This document shows positions 47,503 through 57,101 of a stretch of 64,000 nucleotides of DNA, one piece after another. The DNA is from Bradyrhizobium lupini (GTDB lineage: Bacteria; Pseudomonadota; Alphaproteobacteria; Rhizobiales; Xanthobacteraceae), in NCBI RefSeq assembly GCF_040939785.1, contig NZ_CP162553.1, positions 2,790,001-2,854,000 on the forward strand, given 5' to 3'. The notes beneath the pieces were generated by a model, which saw nothing but the letters and a program-made list of their open reading frames with translations, was not told the origin of the DNA and ran no database searches. Position 1 is the stretch's first letter; every line of letters starts with the position of its first letter. A program made the position numbers and the translations under genes.

Positions 47503-47656
47503 GCCAACGGCCCACAGGGCAAGCCGGAAACCCTTTGATTTTCCTCGCTTTCGTGGCATCTATCGCGACGCACCGAACCACCTTGTTCCGTTCGGAAAAC
47601 GCCGTGCACCGAAGAGCCTGCACCGAAGAGTTTGCGTCGAACGCGGAGAACTGACC

Positions 47657-50533
47657 TTGCGTCTGATCAGGTGCCTCGCGCCCATAGCGCTGGGCCTCAT
47701 GATTCTCGTCTGCGCGTTCCCGGCGCGCGCGCTGGACGCTGTCAGCGTCCGCGGTGACGCGCCCGCGATCGACCTCACCGGTGTGCTCGAGCATCAGCGC
47801 AGCGACGCCGACCGCATCCAGGTCTCCACCGCGCCCGGCACCGACGGCATCGTCCGCCGCATCGAGGTGCGCGCCCGCGAAGGCGGCCAGAACTGGGTGG
47901 TGTTCGCGCTCGCCAACAACACCGACGACCAGCTCGACCGCCTGATCGTCGCCCCGCATTACCGTATAGTCTCCTCGGGGCTGCTGTGGCCCGACCTCGG
48001 GCTGTCGCGCATCGCGACCATCACGCCCTCGACCGGCGACCGGCCGGAGCGACAGGAGAGCCCGACCGCCGACGTCTTCCGCGTCACGCTCGATCCCGGC
48101 GCCGTCGTCACCTTCGTCGCGGAGCTGCGCACCGACAAGCTGCCGCAGCTCTATCTGTGGGAGCCGGAATCCTACAAGGACAAGGTCAACTCATTCACGC
48201 TGTACCAGGGCATCGTGATCGGCATCTCCGGCTTGCTGGCGCTGGTGCTGACCATCCTGTTCGTGGTCAAGGGCAGCATCATGTTCCCGGCCGCCGCGGC
48301 GCTGGCCTGGGCGGTGCTGGTCTATATCGGCGTCGATTTCGGCTTCTGGGGCAAGGTGCTCGACATGTCGAACAACGCCGAGCGCATCTGGCGCGCGGCG
48401 GGTGAGGCGATCCTGGCGGCGACGCTGCTGGTGTTCCTGTTCGCCTATCTCAATCTCAGTCGATGGCACGTGCGCTATTCGCACATCACGGTGGGCTGGC
48501 TCTCGTTCCTGGGCTCTCTCGTTGCGCTGGCCCTGTTCGACCCTGCGGTGGCCTCCGGCATCGCGCGCATCTCGCTGGTGCTGATTGCCTTCGCCGGCTT
48601 CGCGCTGATCGTCTATCTCTCCACCCACGGCTTCGACCGCGCGGTGCTGCTGATCCCGACCTGGTTCCTGCTGGTGGTCTGGGTGGTCGCGGCCGGCATG
48701 ACGGTCGCAGGCTCCGTCACCAACGACATCGTCGGCCCTGCCCTGCTCGGCGGCCTCGTGCTGATCGTGATGCTGATCGGCTTCACGGTGATGCAGCATG
48801 CGTTCGCGGGCGGCGGCGCCACCACCGGCGTCGTCTCCGACATCGAGCGCCGCGCGTTGGCGCTGGCCGGTTCCGGCGATTTGATCTGGGACTGGGACGT
48901 GTCCGCCGACAAGGTCTTTACCAGCCCTGAGACCGAGGCCCTGCTCGGCCTCAAGCGCGGCACGCTTGAAGGCCCGGCCGCCTCCTGGCTCGAAGTGCTG
49001 CACCCGCTCGACCAGGACCGTTTCCGCGCCGCGCTCGACAGCGTGCTCGACCAGCGCCGCGGCCGCCTGGTGCAGGATTTCCGCCTGCGCACGCCGGACG
49101 GTCACTTCATGTGGTTCGCGCTGAAGGCGCGCCCGGTGGTCGGCTCCGACGGCGAGGTCTCGCGCGTGGTCGGCACCCTCACCGACGTCACCGAGCTGCG
49201 CAACGCCGAGGAGCGCCTGCTGCACGATTCGGTGCATGACAATCTCACCGGCCTGCCCAACCGCAAGCTGTTCATGGACCGGCTCGGCGCCGTCGCGCAT
49301 TTCGCCAAGACCATGCCGACGCTGCGGCCGACGCTGATGGTGATCGACCTCGACCGCTTCAAGCAGGTCAACGATTCCGTCGGCATCGCGGTCGGCGATT
49401 CCATCCTGCTGACGCTGGCCCGCCGCCTCACCCGCATCCTGAAGCCGCAGGATACGCTGGCGCGGCTCGCCGGCGACCAGTTCGGCTTGATCCTGCTCTC
49501 GGAGCAGGACCCCGCCCGCATCACCGCCTTCGCCGAGACCATCCGCAAGACCATCCGCGCGCCGATCGCCTTCAACGAACGCGAGATCTTTCTCACGGCC
49601 TCGATCGGCCTCGCCCTGTCCGATCCGCAAGTTCAGCTCACGGACGAGATCATCAAGGACGCCGAGCTCGCGATGTATCACTCCAAGCGCATCGGCGGCG
49701 ACCGCATCGACGTCTACAAGTCCGCGATGCGCGCGCGAAAAACCGACCGGCTGACGCTGGAGAGCGAACTGCGCCGCGCCATCGAGCGGCAGGAGCTCAC
49801 GATCCTGTACCAGCCGATCGTGCGGCTTGAAGACCGTTCGGTCGCCGGCTTCGAGGCGCTGGTGCGCTGGGATCATCCCAAGCTCGGACGCATGGCGCCC
49901 TCGGAATTCATCACCATCGCGGAAGAGACTGGCCTGATCATCGACCTTGGCATGTTCGTGCTCGACCAGACCGCCAAGCAGCTCTCGATCTGGCAGCGCG
50001 CGATGCGCTCGCGCGAGCCGATCTTCGCATCGGTCAACGTCTCCTCGCGGCAATTGCTGCGCCACGATCTGATCCACGACATCCGCACCGTGCTGTCGCG
50101 CTCCTCGGTCGCGCGCGGCACGCTGAAGCTGGAGCTGACGGAATCGCTGGTGATGGAGAATCCGGAGCACGCGGCGCAGATGCTGACGCGCATCCGCGAA
50201 CTCGGCACCGGGCTGTCGCTCGACGATTTCGGCACCGGCCATTCGTCACTGGCCTATCTGCAGCGCTTCCCGTTCGACACCATCAAGATCGACCAGTCCT
50301 TCGTGCGCACCACCAACCGCGGCACCCGCCCGGTGATCCTGAAGTCCATCATCGCGCTCGCGCACGACCTCGGCATGGACGTGGTCGCCGAAGGTGCCGA
50401 GACCGATTCCGACGCGGTCGAGCTCTACCAGATGGGCTGCGAATACGCGCAAGGGTTTGCCTTTGGCGAACCCATGGATGCCGACGCCGCGATGCGCCTG
50501 CTCACGGAAGTGCGCCTGGAAGCGGCGAGCTAG
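47657..50533 (+). CDS. Membrane-bound PAS-GGDEF-EAL cyclic-di-GMP protein
   Basis: I choose TTG 47657 (958 aa): it follows GCGGAGAACTGACC and restores a full signal peptide (IRCLAPIALGLMILVCAFPARA). A periplasmic domain (to about 175) and about seven membrane spans (180-385) resemble the 7TMR-DISM layout. A PAS domain follows (GDLIWDWDVSADK ...), then GGDEF (LTGLPNRKLFMDRL) and EAL. In the GGDEF site GG[D/E]EF is replaced by AGDQF (near residue 605), so cyclase activity is doubtful. The EAL motif FEALVRW and DDFGTGHSSL are intact, so a phosphodiesterase is likely. Confidence 0.88.
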   Translation: MRLIRCLAPIALGLMILVCAFPARALDAVSVRGDAPAIDLTGVLEHQRSDADRIQVSTAPGTDGIVRRIEVRAREGGQNWVVFALANNTDDQLDRLIVAPHYRIVSSGLLWPDLGLSRIATITPSTGDRPERQESPTADVFRVTLDPGAVVTFVAELRTDKLPQLYLWEPESYKDKVNSFTLYQGIVIGISGLLALVLTILFVVKGSIMFPAAAALAWAVLVYIGVDFGFWGKVLDMSNNAERIWRAAGEAILAATLLVFLFAYLNLSRWHVRYSHITVGWLSFLGSLVALALFDPAVASGIARISLVLIAFAGFALIVYLSTHGFDRAVLLIPTWFLLVVWVVAAGMTVAGSVTNDIVGPALLGGLVLIVMLIGFTVMQHAFAGGGATTGVVSDIERRALALAGSGDLIWDWDVSADKVFTSPETEALLGLKRGTLEGPAASWLEVLHPLDQDRFRAALDSVLDQRRGRLVQDFRLRTPDGHFMWFALKARPVVGSDGEVSRVVGTLTDVTELRNAEERLLHDSVHDNLTGLPNRKLFMDRLGAVAHFAKTMPTLRPTLMVIDLDRFKQVNDSVGIAVGDSILLTLARRLTRILKPQDTLARLAGDQFGLILLSEQDPARITAFAETIRKTIRAPIAFNEREIFLTASIGLALSDPQVQLTDEIIKDAELAMYHSKRIGGDRIDVYKSAMRARKTDRLTLESELRRAIERQELTILYQPIVRLEDRSVAGFEALVRWDHPKLGRMAPSEFITIAEETGLIIDLGMFVLDQTAKQLSIWQRAMRSREPIFASVNVSSRQLLRHDLIHDIRTVLSRSSVARGTLKLELTESLVMENPEHAAQMLTRIRELGTGLSLDDFGTGHSSLAYLQRFPFDTIKIDQSFVRTTNRGTRPVILKSIIALAHDLGMDVVAEGAETDSDAVELYQMGCEYAQGFAFGEPMDADAAMRLLTEVRLEAAS

Positions 50534-50545
50534 CTTCCCTTCGCC

Positions 50546-50815
50546 TCACCCAGGCCTGCGCCGGTCACTCTTCAGCTTGGTGAACCGCACGCTCGCACCG
50601 TCCGGCATCCGCATCGCCTTGAAACCCGCGGCGAGGCAGGCTTCGCGTTGCGGCATCTGGATATCCGGGCTGCGCAGGCTGTCCCACCATGAGGCACGAT
50701 TCGCCGCGCGCGGCAGGGCCGCGCCGATAATCTCTTCGATCTGTTCATAGGTCAGCACGAATTCCGCCTGCTTCTGCCGCATCAGATAATCGCGCAACGC
50801 GTCGTAGTCGTTCAC
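50546..50815 (-). CDS. Small conserved hypothetical protein (EEIIG-motif)
   Basis: I favour the GTG at 50815 (89 aa, VNDYDALRDYLMRQ); ATG 50854 adds 13 residues. YDALRDYL ... EFVLTYEQIEEIIGAALPRAA ... RASWWDS matches a small domain, seen alone or fused in restriction-related and other proteins, whose function is unknown. It converges on the cyclic-di-GMP gene with a 12 bp gap. Confidence 0.7.
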   Translation of the reverse strand: MNDYDALRDYLMRQKQAEFVLTYEQIEEIIGAALPRAANRASWWDSLRSPDIQMPQREACLAAGFKAMRMPDGASVRFTKLKSDRRRPG

Positions 50816-50959
50816 CGCTGTCCTCTTCGCTGGTCGAAGCTCCGCTTTGCCCAAAAACGTGAGCCGCGGAAACCAATTTTTAACTCATTCCGGCAGCGCC
50901 GTCCCGGCTTAAACACTACTCAAGCTTTCGGGCGCATTCACTGGTGTCGGGAGCAAACG

Positions 50960-52455
50960 ATGTTGTCTCGATGGCGCGACGTCACGGCCCGCCGGCCATG
51001 GCGGCTTTCGGCGAAGCTGCTGATCATCTCGTCCGTGGTGACGGTGATCGGCTTTTCCGCCATTTGCGTCAACGTCATGCTGGACATGCGCCGCGGCGAG
51101 GAGGCGCTCGCCCGCCAGACGCTGGAAAACCTGGCGACGACCATCGAGTCCGACGTCAGCCGCAACATCGAGATCTACGATCTGGCCCTTAAGGCGGTCG
51201 CCAGCAACATGCTGCTGCCGGAAATCGCCACGGTCTCGAAGCCGATCCGTCACCTCATCCTGTTCGACCATTCGACCACGGCGAGGCATTTCGGCGCGAT
51301 CCAGGTGTTCGACGCCGACGGCCGGTTGACCATTGACGCCTCGACGCTCGATCCCCTTGTCGTGAACCGGGGCGACGAGGATTACTTCAAGGCCCATCGG
51401 GACAATCCGCAAGCCGGGCTCTTCATCAGCCGTCCCATGCTGTTCCGCGGCGCTTATTCGATCGTGCTGAGCCGGCGCATCAGCGATACCGACGGCGGCT
51501 TTCTCGGCGTCGTCGCCGGATCGATCCGCTTCAGCTATTTCCACGAATTGTTCGAGCGGCTGAGCCTCGATCCCGACGATACCATCACCGTGCTCAGGCG
51601 CGACCGTACCGTCATGATGCGGCGGCCGTTTGATCTCGACGTGATCGGCACGAATCTGGCCGACCGGCCGGTCTGGAAGGCCGAAAATCTGAAGGTCGGC
51701 AGCGCATTCGCCGGACAGGGGCCGATCGACGGCACGCCGCGGCTCTATGTCCGCAGCGGTGGGACCAGCCCGCTATTCGTGGTGGCAGGTAAGCCACTGA
51801 ACACCGTGTTCGAGCTCTGGCAGAGGGAAGCCTACCGCATCGGCGCCGTGGTCGTGGCGCTCAGCCTGTTCATGCTGGCATCGACGCTGGTGCTCGCGCG
51901 CGAGATCGGCCGGCGCGCCGAGGCCGAGCGCAAGCTCGAGGAGATGGCGACGACCGACGCGCTCACCGGCCTGAAGAACCGCCGCAAGTTCGACCAGGTG
52001 ATCGACGTCGAATGGCGCCGCGCGATGCGGCAGCAGACGCCGATCGCGCTGTTGATGATCGATGCCGATCACTTCAAGGCCTACAACGACACGTTCGGCC
52101 ACCAGGCCGGCGACCAGGTGCTGGTCGGCATCGCCATCTGCATTTCCGATTCGGTGAGCCGCGCCGGCGACTGCGCCGCGCGCTATGGCGGTGAGGAATT
52201 CGCCGTGCTGCTGCCGGGCACCTCGGTCACGGACGCCCTCCTGGTGGCCGAGAAGATCCGCGCCAAGGTGCAGGGATGGTCCGACGACCACACGAGCTCG
52301 ACGGTGTCCTGCGGCATCGCGAGCCTCGTTCCCACCACCGGCATGGACTGGCCGATCCTGGTCGCCGCCGCCGACAAGGCGCTCTACGCCGCAAAGCCGG
52401 CGGCCGCAACCAGTCGGTGGTCGCAAGCTTGCCGAAGCTGTCGCTGGTGGCGTGA
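50960..52455 (+). pseudogene. Diguanylate cyclase with dCache sensor, frameshifted at its C-terminus
   Basis: The product has two membrane spans (about 20-43 and 300-320) around a dCache-type periplasmic domain, then GGDEF with LTGLKNRRKFDQV and intact RYGGEEF (near residue 407). The upstream RxxD inhibitory site is not evident. The domain normally ends YAAKRGGRNQSV and a short tail. Here one base is missing near 52397: the other frame continues as GGRNQSVVASLPKLSLVA with TGA at 52453. Read literally, the frame passes this point and runs antisense through galU to 53491 (843 aa), clearly not real protein. The GGDEF core itself is complete. Confidence 0.85.
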
Positions 52456-52465
52456 GGGTTTCGTT

Positions 52466-52552
52466 CCGTCATTGCGAGCGAAGCGAAGCAATCCAGACTG
52501 TCTCCGCGAAGACAGCCTGGATTGCTTCGTCGCTTCGCTCCTCGCAATGACG
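52466..52552. repeat. CGTCATTGCGAGCGAAGCGAAGCAATCCAG inverted element
   Basis: A long imperfect palindrome: CGTCATTGCGAGC..GAAGCAATCCAG at the left and CTGGATTGCTTC..GCTCCTCGCAATGACG at the right, with TCTCCGCGAAGACA in the loop. Its core (ATTGCGAGCGAAGCGAAGCAATCC) is a widespread alphaproteobacterial intergenic repeat. It lies between the cyclase end and the convergent galU end. Confidence 0.8.
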
Positions 52553-52561
52553 AGCGGAGCG

Positions 52562-53437
52562 CTACTGCCCCAAATACTTCTTCATTTCCGCAATGAGCCC
52601 GTCACGCAGCTCCGGCCGCTTCAGTCCGTACGCGATGTTGGCGCGGAGGAAGCCGGGCTTGGAGCCGCAATCATGGCGCTCGCCCTCGAACTCGACGCCG
52701 TAGAAGCTTTGCGATCTGGCGAGGCCGATCATGGCATCGGTGAGCTGGATCTCTCCGCCGGCGCCGCGCTCCTGGGTCTCCAGGATCTTGAAGATCTCCG
52801 GCTGCAGGATGTAGCGGCCGGTGATCGAGAGGTTGGAGGGCGCGGTGCCCTTGGCCGGCTTCTCGACCATGCCGTCGACCTCGAACATCTTGCCGGTGCG
52901 TTTGCCGACGCCGCAGATGCCGTATTGATGGGTCAGATGGTCGGGCACCGCCTCGACCGCGATGACGTTGGATTTTTCGCCGAGCTTGCTGGCGGTGTCG
53001 ATCATCTGCTTCAGGCAGCCGGGCGAATTGAGCACGAGTTCGTCCGGCAGCACGACCGCGAACGGTTCGTTGCCGACGATGTCGCGTGCGCACCAGACCG
53101 CGTGACCGAGGCCGAGCGGCGCCTGCTGGCGGGTGAAGCTGACGGCGCCGGCCTCCGGCTGGTTCTGCGCCAGAACGTCCTGCTCGGTCTTCTTGCCGCG
53201 CGCGGCCAGCGTCGCATCGAGCTCGAACATCCGGTCGAAATGATCTTCGATGACACTTTTGTTGCGGCCGGTGACAAAGATGAAGTGCTCGATGCCGGCT
53301 TCCCTCGCCTCGTCATAGACGTACTGGATCAGCGGCTTGTCGACGATCGTCAGCATTTCCTTCGGCATCGCCTTGGTGGCGGGCAGGACGCGGGTGCCGA
53401 GGCCGGCAACGGGAAATACGGCTTTGCGGATTTTCAT
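52562..53437 (-). CDS. galU: UTP-glucose-1-phosphate uridylyltransferase
   Basis: I use the ATG at MKIRKAVFPVAGLGTR (53437; 291 aa); the 25 codons upstream are not conserved. AGLGTRVLPATKAMPKEML is the nucleotidyltransferase signature, followed by FVTGRNKSVIEDHFD and GYGICGVG-like HQYGICGVGKR. It makes UDP-glucose for exopolysaccharide, LPS and cyclic glucan synthesis. The gene is alone here, facing the cyclase gene. Confidence 0.96.
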   Translation of the reverse strand: MKIRKAVFPVAGLGTRVLPATKAMPKEMLTIVDKPLIQYVYDEAREAGIEHFIFVTGRNKSVIEDHFDRMFELDATLAARGKKTEQDVLAQNQPEAGAVSFTRQQAPLGLGHAVWCARDIVGNEPFAVVLPDELVLNSPGCLKQMIDTASKLGEKSNVIAVEAVPDHLTHQYGICGVGKRTGKMFEVDGMVEKPAKGTAPSNLSITGRYILQPEIFKILETQERGAGGEIQLTDAMIGLARSQSFYGVEFEGERHDCGSKPGFLRANIAYGLKRPELRDGLIAEMKKYLGQ

Positions 53438-53640
53438 GGGATTGATCGAATACCTGAGGAACACGTGAAGGGAGCAATGGCATCTTGCTAGCTTGTTTGC
53501 AGCCGCCAACAAAGGCGGATGTGGGGCCTCATCCTCACAGAGTTAAGAAAAAGGCCACCATCAAAATTTCACCTTTGTTAAGCTGTTGGCAACCGTAACC
53601 AGGCCTCCTGAGGGCGGATTTTGGCCGGACAGGTGTGGAC

Positions 53641-55038
53641 ATGATGCAATCAATGGCAGGGCTGGCAAAACGGGGCGGGTCCGTGACCGGTGCGACGATG
53701 ATTGCGACCGCCCTGCTGTTCCCACTTCCCGCCAGCGCGCAGGCTCAGAACGGTTTGTCCAATCTGTTCGGCGGTATTTTCTCCGGCCCGAACCAGGCGC
53801 CTTCGCCAGCAGCGCCCGGGCCCAGCGGCGCTCAAACGGGAGTTCAACCTTGGACCGGCGAGGATGGCGCCTCCGGGCATCCGCTGATGACAGCCGCCGC
53901 GATCCGAGAGGCCGCGGGTAACTTCAACAATTGCGTCGCAGGCATGTGGCCCGATGCCGCACGGCGCAACATCACGCAGGAAAATTTCCAGCGCTTCACG
54001 GCAGGCCTCGCGCCCGATCTGCGCATCATGGACCTGATGGATTCGCAGCCCGAGTTCACCAAGTCGATTTGGGATTATCTCGACATCCTCGTGAACGACA
54101 ACCGCCTCGCCAAGGGCCGCGAGGTCCTGGCCAAATACAAGGCGCAGTTCGAGGCCACCGAAAAAGCCACCGGCGTCGATCGTTATGTCATCGCCTCGAT
54201 CTGGGGCATCGAGTCCAACTACTCGACGCAGATGGGCGACCGCAGCGTGCTGCAATCGACCGCGACGCTCGCCTGCATCGGCCGCCGCCAGGCTTACTTC
54301 AAGGACGAATTCCTCTCCGCGCTGGAGATCCTCAACCGCGGCGATCTCAGGCCCGAACAATTGCGCGGCTCCTGGGCCGGCGCCTTCGGCCCGACCCAGT
54401 TCATGCCGACCGCATTCAAGCGCTTTGCCGTGGACGGCGACGGCGACGGCCGGCGTGACGTCGTCGACAATCCCTCCGACCTGATTGCGTCGACCGCCAA
54501 CAATCTGAAGAAGGACGGCTGGCAGGCCGGCCAGACCTGGGGCTACGAGGTCGTGGTGCCCCAAGGCTTCAACTACATGCTGGCCGACCGCGCCAAGGCG
54601 ATGACGGTAGCGCAGTGGGAGAAGCTCGGCCTCAAGCGCCCGACCAACCAGCCCTTCCCGCATCCAGCCGAGAAGGCCTATCTGCTGGCGCCGGCCGGTG
54701 CCCAAGGGCCCGGCTTCCTGATGCTGCAGAACTTCCGGGTCATCATGAAGTACAACCCGGCCGAGGCCTATGCGCTGGCGATTGGCCATTTCGCCGATCG
54801 CCTCCGCGGCGGCCAGCCGTTCGTTCAGCCCTGGCCGCGGCAGGAACGGGAGCTGTCCCGGACCGAGCGGCTGGAACTCCAGCAGCTGCTGGCCCAGCGC
54901 GGCTTCTACAAGGGCACCCCGGACGGCCAGTTCGGCGGCCAGACCCGGGAAGCCCTGCGCAACTTCCAGGCCTCGATCGGGGTCCCCGCGGACGGATTTG
55001 CCTCCTCTGACGCGCTGAATCGGCTGCGCGGGCAATAA
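53641..55038 (+). CDS. Lytic murein transglycosylase (MltB/SLT-2 type) with peptidoglycan-binding domain
   Basis: The start is at ATG 53641 (465 aa); a GTG at 53635 is possible. A signal peptide (GATMIATALLFPLPASAQA) leads to a Pro/Ala/Ser linker. The catalytic Glu lies in IASIWGIESNYSTQMGD (about residue 190), followed by the MltB landmarks SWAGAFGPTQFMPTAFK and DGDGRRDVVDNPSDLIAST. The last 60 residues are a PG_binding_1 repeat (LQQLLAQRGFYKGTPDGQFG). It cuts glycan strands to 1,6-anhydro ends in the periplasm. Confidence 0.93.
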   Translation: MMQSMAGLAKRGGSVTGATMIATALLFPLPASAQAQNGLSNLFGGIFSGPNQAPSPAAPGPSGAQTGVQPWTGEDGASGHPLMTAAAIREAAGNFNNCVAGMWPDAARRNITQENFQRFTAGLAPDLRIMDLMDSQPEFTKSIWDYLDILVNDNRLAKGREVLAKYKAQFEATEKATGVDRYVIASIWGIESNYSTQMGDRSVLQSTATLACIGRRQAYFKDEFLSALEILNRGDLRPEQLRGSWAGAFGPTQFMPTAFKRFAVDGDGDGRRDVVDNPSDLIASTANNLKKDGWQAGQTWGYEVVVPQGFNYMLADRAKAMTVAQWEKLGLKRPTNQPFPHPAEKAYLLAPAGAQGPGFLMLQNFRVIMKYNPAEAYALAIGHFADRLRGGQPFVQPWPRQERELSRTERLELQQLLAQRGFYKGTPDGQFGGQTREALRNFQASIGVPADGFASSDALNRLRGQ

Positions 55039-55239
55039 AATCGCGCCGAAAGTAACCCTGAACAGGGATTTTGGCCGGCAGTCTTGACCGGGGCGGCGGT
55101 TCGCCGTGTATGGGCCAATAATTCTGGGCACGGATCTCAAGGATCTGAAGAGAATCTGAAAGAGAATCTGCCCGTTTGGCGCCCGATTCCGTTATTATAT
55201 CGAGCCTGTCCTGATCCCTATTGCACGTGCCGAGATCGC

Positions 55240-56928
55240 ATGTCGAAGAAGTCCCTGTTCAAGGTGCTGACCGAGACTGGCCCGCTGATCGCGCTGGGGA
55301 CGGCGCTTGCGATTCTGGTGTCGGTCGCGGGACCCGCCTCGGCGCAGTTCTTCAACTTCCCCGGCTTCGGCGGCCCGCCGCAGCGCTCGGCTCCGCCGCC
55401 GCCGCGCAACGGCGGAGGCGGAGGCGGCGGATGGTTCGGCGGCGACTTCTTCGCGCCGTTCCAGCAGCAACAGCCGCAAGCGCCGCGCCAGGATTTTTCG
55501 CGCGCACCGGCGCCGGCCAAGCGCGACACCATTCCCGACAGGAACGTGCTGGTGATCGGCGACGCCATGGCTGACTGGCTCGCCTACGGCCTGGAGGACG
55601 CCTACACCGAGCAGCCCGACATGGGCGTGATCCGCAAGCACAAGACCACGTCGGGCCTGATCAAGTACCAGCCCAAAGGCGAGCCCTCGGACTGGACCGC
55701 TGCTGCGAAGGGCATTCTCGAGACCGAGAAGCCCGACGTGATCGTGGTGATGCTCGGCCTCAACGACCGCATCGCGATCCGCGAGGCGGCAGCACCCGAT
55801 AAATCGGACAAGGCGACGGACAAGGACAAGAAGAACGACAAGGGCGCGCGCGGCAAACCACCGGCCAAGCCTGCCGATGCCAAGCCCGGCGACACCGCCG
55901 CGAAGCCGGATGACAAGCCGGCCGATGCCGACCTGCCCCAGGATGATGCCGACAACGCTGACGCACCGGCGGTCGCCGCGCCCGAGAAGACCGCGCGCAA
56001 CCCGAACGGCCTTTACGAATTCCGCGACGAGCGCTGGGTCGAGCTCTACGGCAAGAAGATCGAGGAGCTCGCCAACGTCCTCAAGTCCAAGGGCGTGCCG
56101 GTGCTCTGGGTCGGCCTGCCCGCCATCCGTGGCCCCAAGGGCACTGCGGACATGCTGTTCCTGGATTCGCTCTATCGCGAAGGCGCGGCCAAGGCCGGCA
56201 TCACCTATGTCGACGTCTGGGACGGCTTTGTCGACGAAGCCGGCCGCTTCTTGCAGAAGGGCCCGGACTTCGAAGGCCAGATCCGTCAGCTCCGCAGCGG
56301 TGACGGCGTCTATTTCACGAAACCCGGCGCGCGCAAGCTCGCCCACTATGTCGAGCGCGAGATCACCCGCCTGCTCGCCGGGCGCTCCGGCCCGATCGCG
56401 CTGCCGAGCGAACCGGCGACCCCCGACACCAGTGCCGAACCCGGCAAGCCCGCGCCGCGGCCGCTGGCCGGTCCGATCGTGCCGCTGGTTGCGGCCTCGA
56501 TCTCGACCGATCAATTGCTGGGTGGGCCGGGCTCACGTCCTGCCGCCGTCGATGCGCTCGCTGCGAAGACGATGGTGAAGGGCGAGCCACTGGCTGCGCC
56601 CGCCGGCCGCGCCGACGATTATGCCTGGCCGCGCCGCGAAGTCGGCCGCGAGCAGGCCAAGGGCGATACGCCGGTCGCCACGACGACACCCGATGGCGGT
56701 ACGCCGGGTGCGGCCGCGGCGATCGCCCCGCCAAAGCTTGCGCCGAAGAAGCCACCGGCGCCGCAGCAACCGGCACAGGCAGCGCCATCGATGCGCGATT
56801 TCTTCGGCTTTGGCTCGCCGCCGCCCCCGCCGCGTCAATTGGCGCCGGCGCCGCGCAATCCGAATCCCAACCCTGCGATCCCGCGTCCGCCTGGCAACGT
56901 CGGGCGATCGGCGGAAGTGTTCCGATAA
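55240..56928 (+). CDS. Exported DUF459 SGNH-fold protein, catalytic residues altered
   Basis: The start is ATG 55240 (562 aa). A signal sequence precedes a Gly/Pro-rich linker (PPPPRNGGGGGGG). The SGNH/GDSL-like domain begins VLVIGDAMADWLAYGLE; the family's nucleophile Ser (GDS) is Ala here. Block III, MLGLNDR, is intact. Near the end SGDGVYFTKPGARKL has Tyr where a DGxHFT His is usual. A charged Asp/Lys/Ala insert splits the domain, and a long Pro/Ala tail follows. Loss of both Ser and His suggests a non-catalytic binding protein, unless this subfamily uses other residues. Relatives sit with cell-wall and exopolysaccharide genes, and a lytic transglycosylase lies just upstream. Confidence 0.8.
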   Translation: MSKKSLFKVLTETGPLIALGTALAILVSVAGPASAQFFNFPGFGGPPQRSAPPPPRNGGGGGGGWFGGDFFAPFQQQQPQAPRQDFSRAPAPAKRDTIPDRNVLVIGDAMADWLAYGLEDAYTEQPDMGVIRKHKTTSGLIKYQPKGEPSDWTAAAKGILETEKPDVIVVMLGLNDRIAIREAAAPDKSDKATDKDKKNDKGARGKPPAKPADAKPGDTAAKPDDKPADADLPQDDADNADAPAVAAPEKTARNPNGLYEFRDERWVELYGKKIEELANVLKSKGVPVLWVGLPAIRGPKGTADMLFLDSLYREGAAKAGITYVDVWDGFVDEAGRFLQKGPDFEGQIRQLRSGDGVYFTKPGARKLAHYVEREITRLLAGRSGPIALPSEPATPDTSAEPGKPAPRPLAGPIVPLVAASISTDQLLGGPGSRPAAVDALAAKTMVKGEPLAAPAGRADDYAWPRREVGREQAKGDTPVATTTPDGGTPGAAAAIAPPKLAPKKPPAPQQPAQAAPSMRDFFGFGSPPPPPRQLAPAPRNPNPNPAIPRPPGNVGRSAEVFR

Positions 56929-56947
56929 TTTCTAAGCTGAGCTCTCG

Positions 56948-57074
56948 TGTCCCGGACGCGCTGCAGCGGGAAACGCTGCTGCGCAGAGCCGGGACCCAGC
57001 TCGTCCGACAGTCACAAAAAGAATGGGCCCCGGCTCGGCAACGCGGCGTACGCGCCGCGCTGCGTCCGGGGCCC
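56948..57074. repeat. GTCCCGGACGCG palindromic element
   Basis: It has the same plan as 25140-25270: GTCCCGGACGCGCTGCAGCG at the left, GCGCCGCGCTGCGTCCGGGG at the right, with inner GCAGAGCCGGGACCC and GGGCCCCGGCTC. It lies between convergent genes. Confidence 0.75.
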
Positions 57075-57101
57075 TGATGCTTATCGCGCGTTGGCTTTAG
57101 C

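Noticed and set aside
48191..50242. A 683-codon frame antisense to the GGDEF-EAL gene
   Set aside because: Composition is His/Arg/Asp/Gly-rich as expected for a shadow frame, and the sense gene has intact EAL motifs.
52456..53491. Last ~345 codons of the diguanylate cyclase frame as a fused extra domain
   Set aside because: The stretch is the antisense of galU and of a palindromic repeat. A one-base shift near 52397 restores a normal GGDEF ending and stop.
53650..55140. A 496-codon frame antisense to the lytic transglycosylase gene
   Set aside because: The sense strand has signal peptide, catalytic and peptidoglycan-binding motifs; the antisense protein has none.
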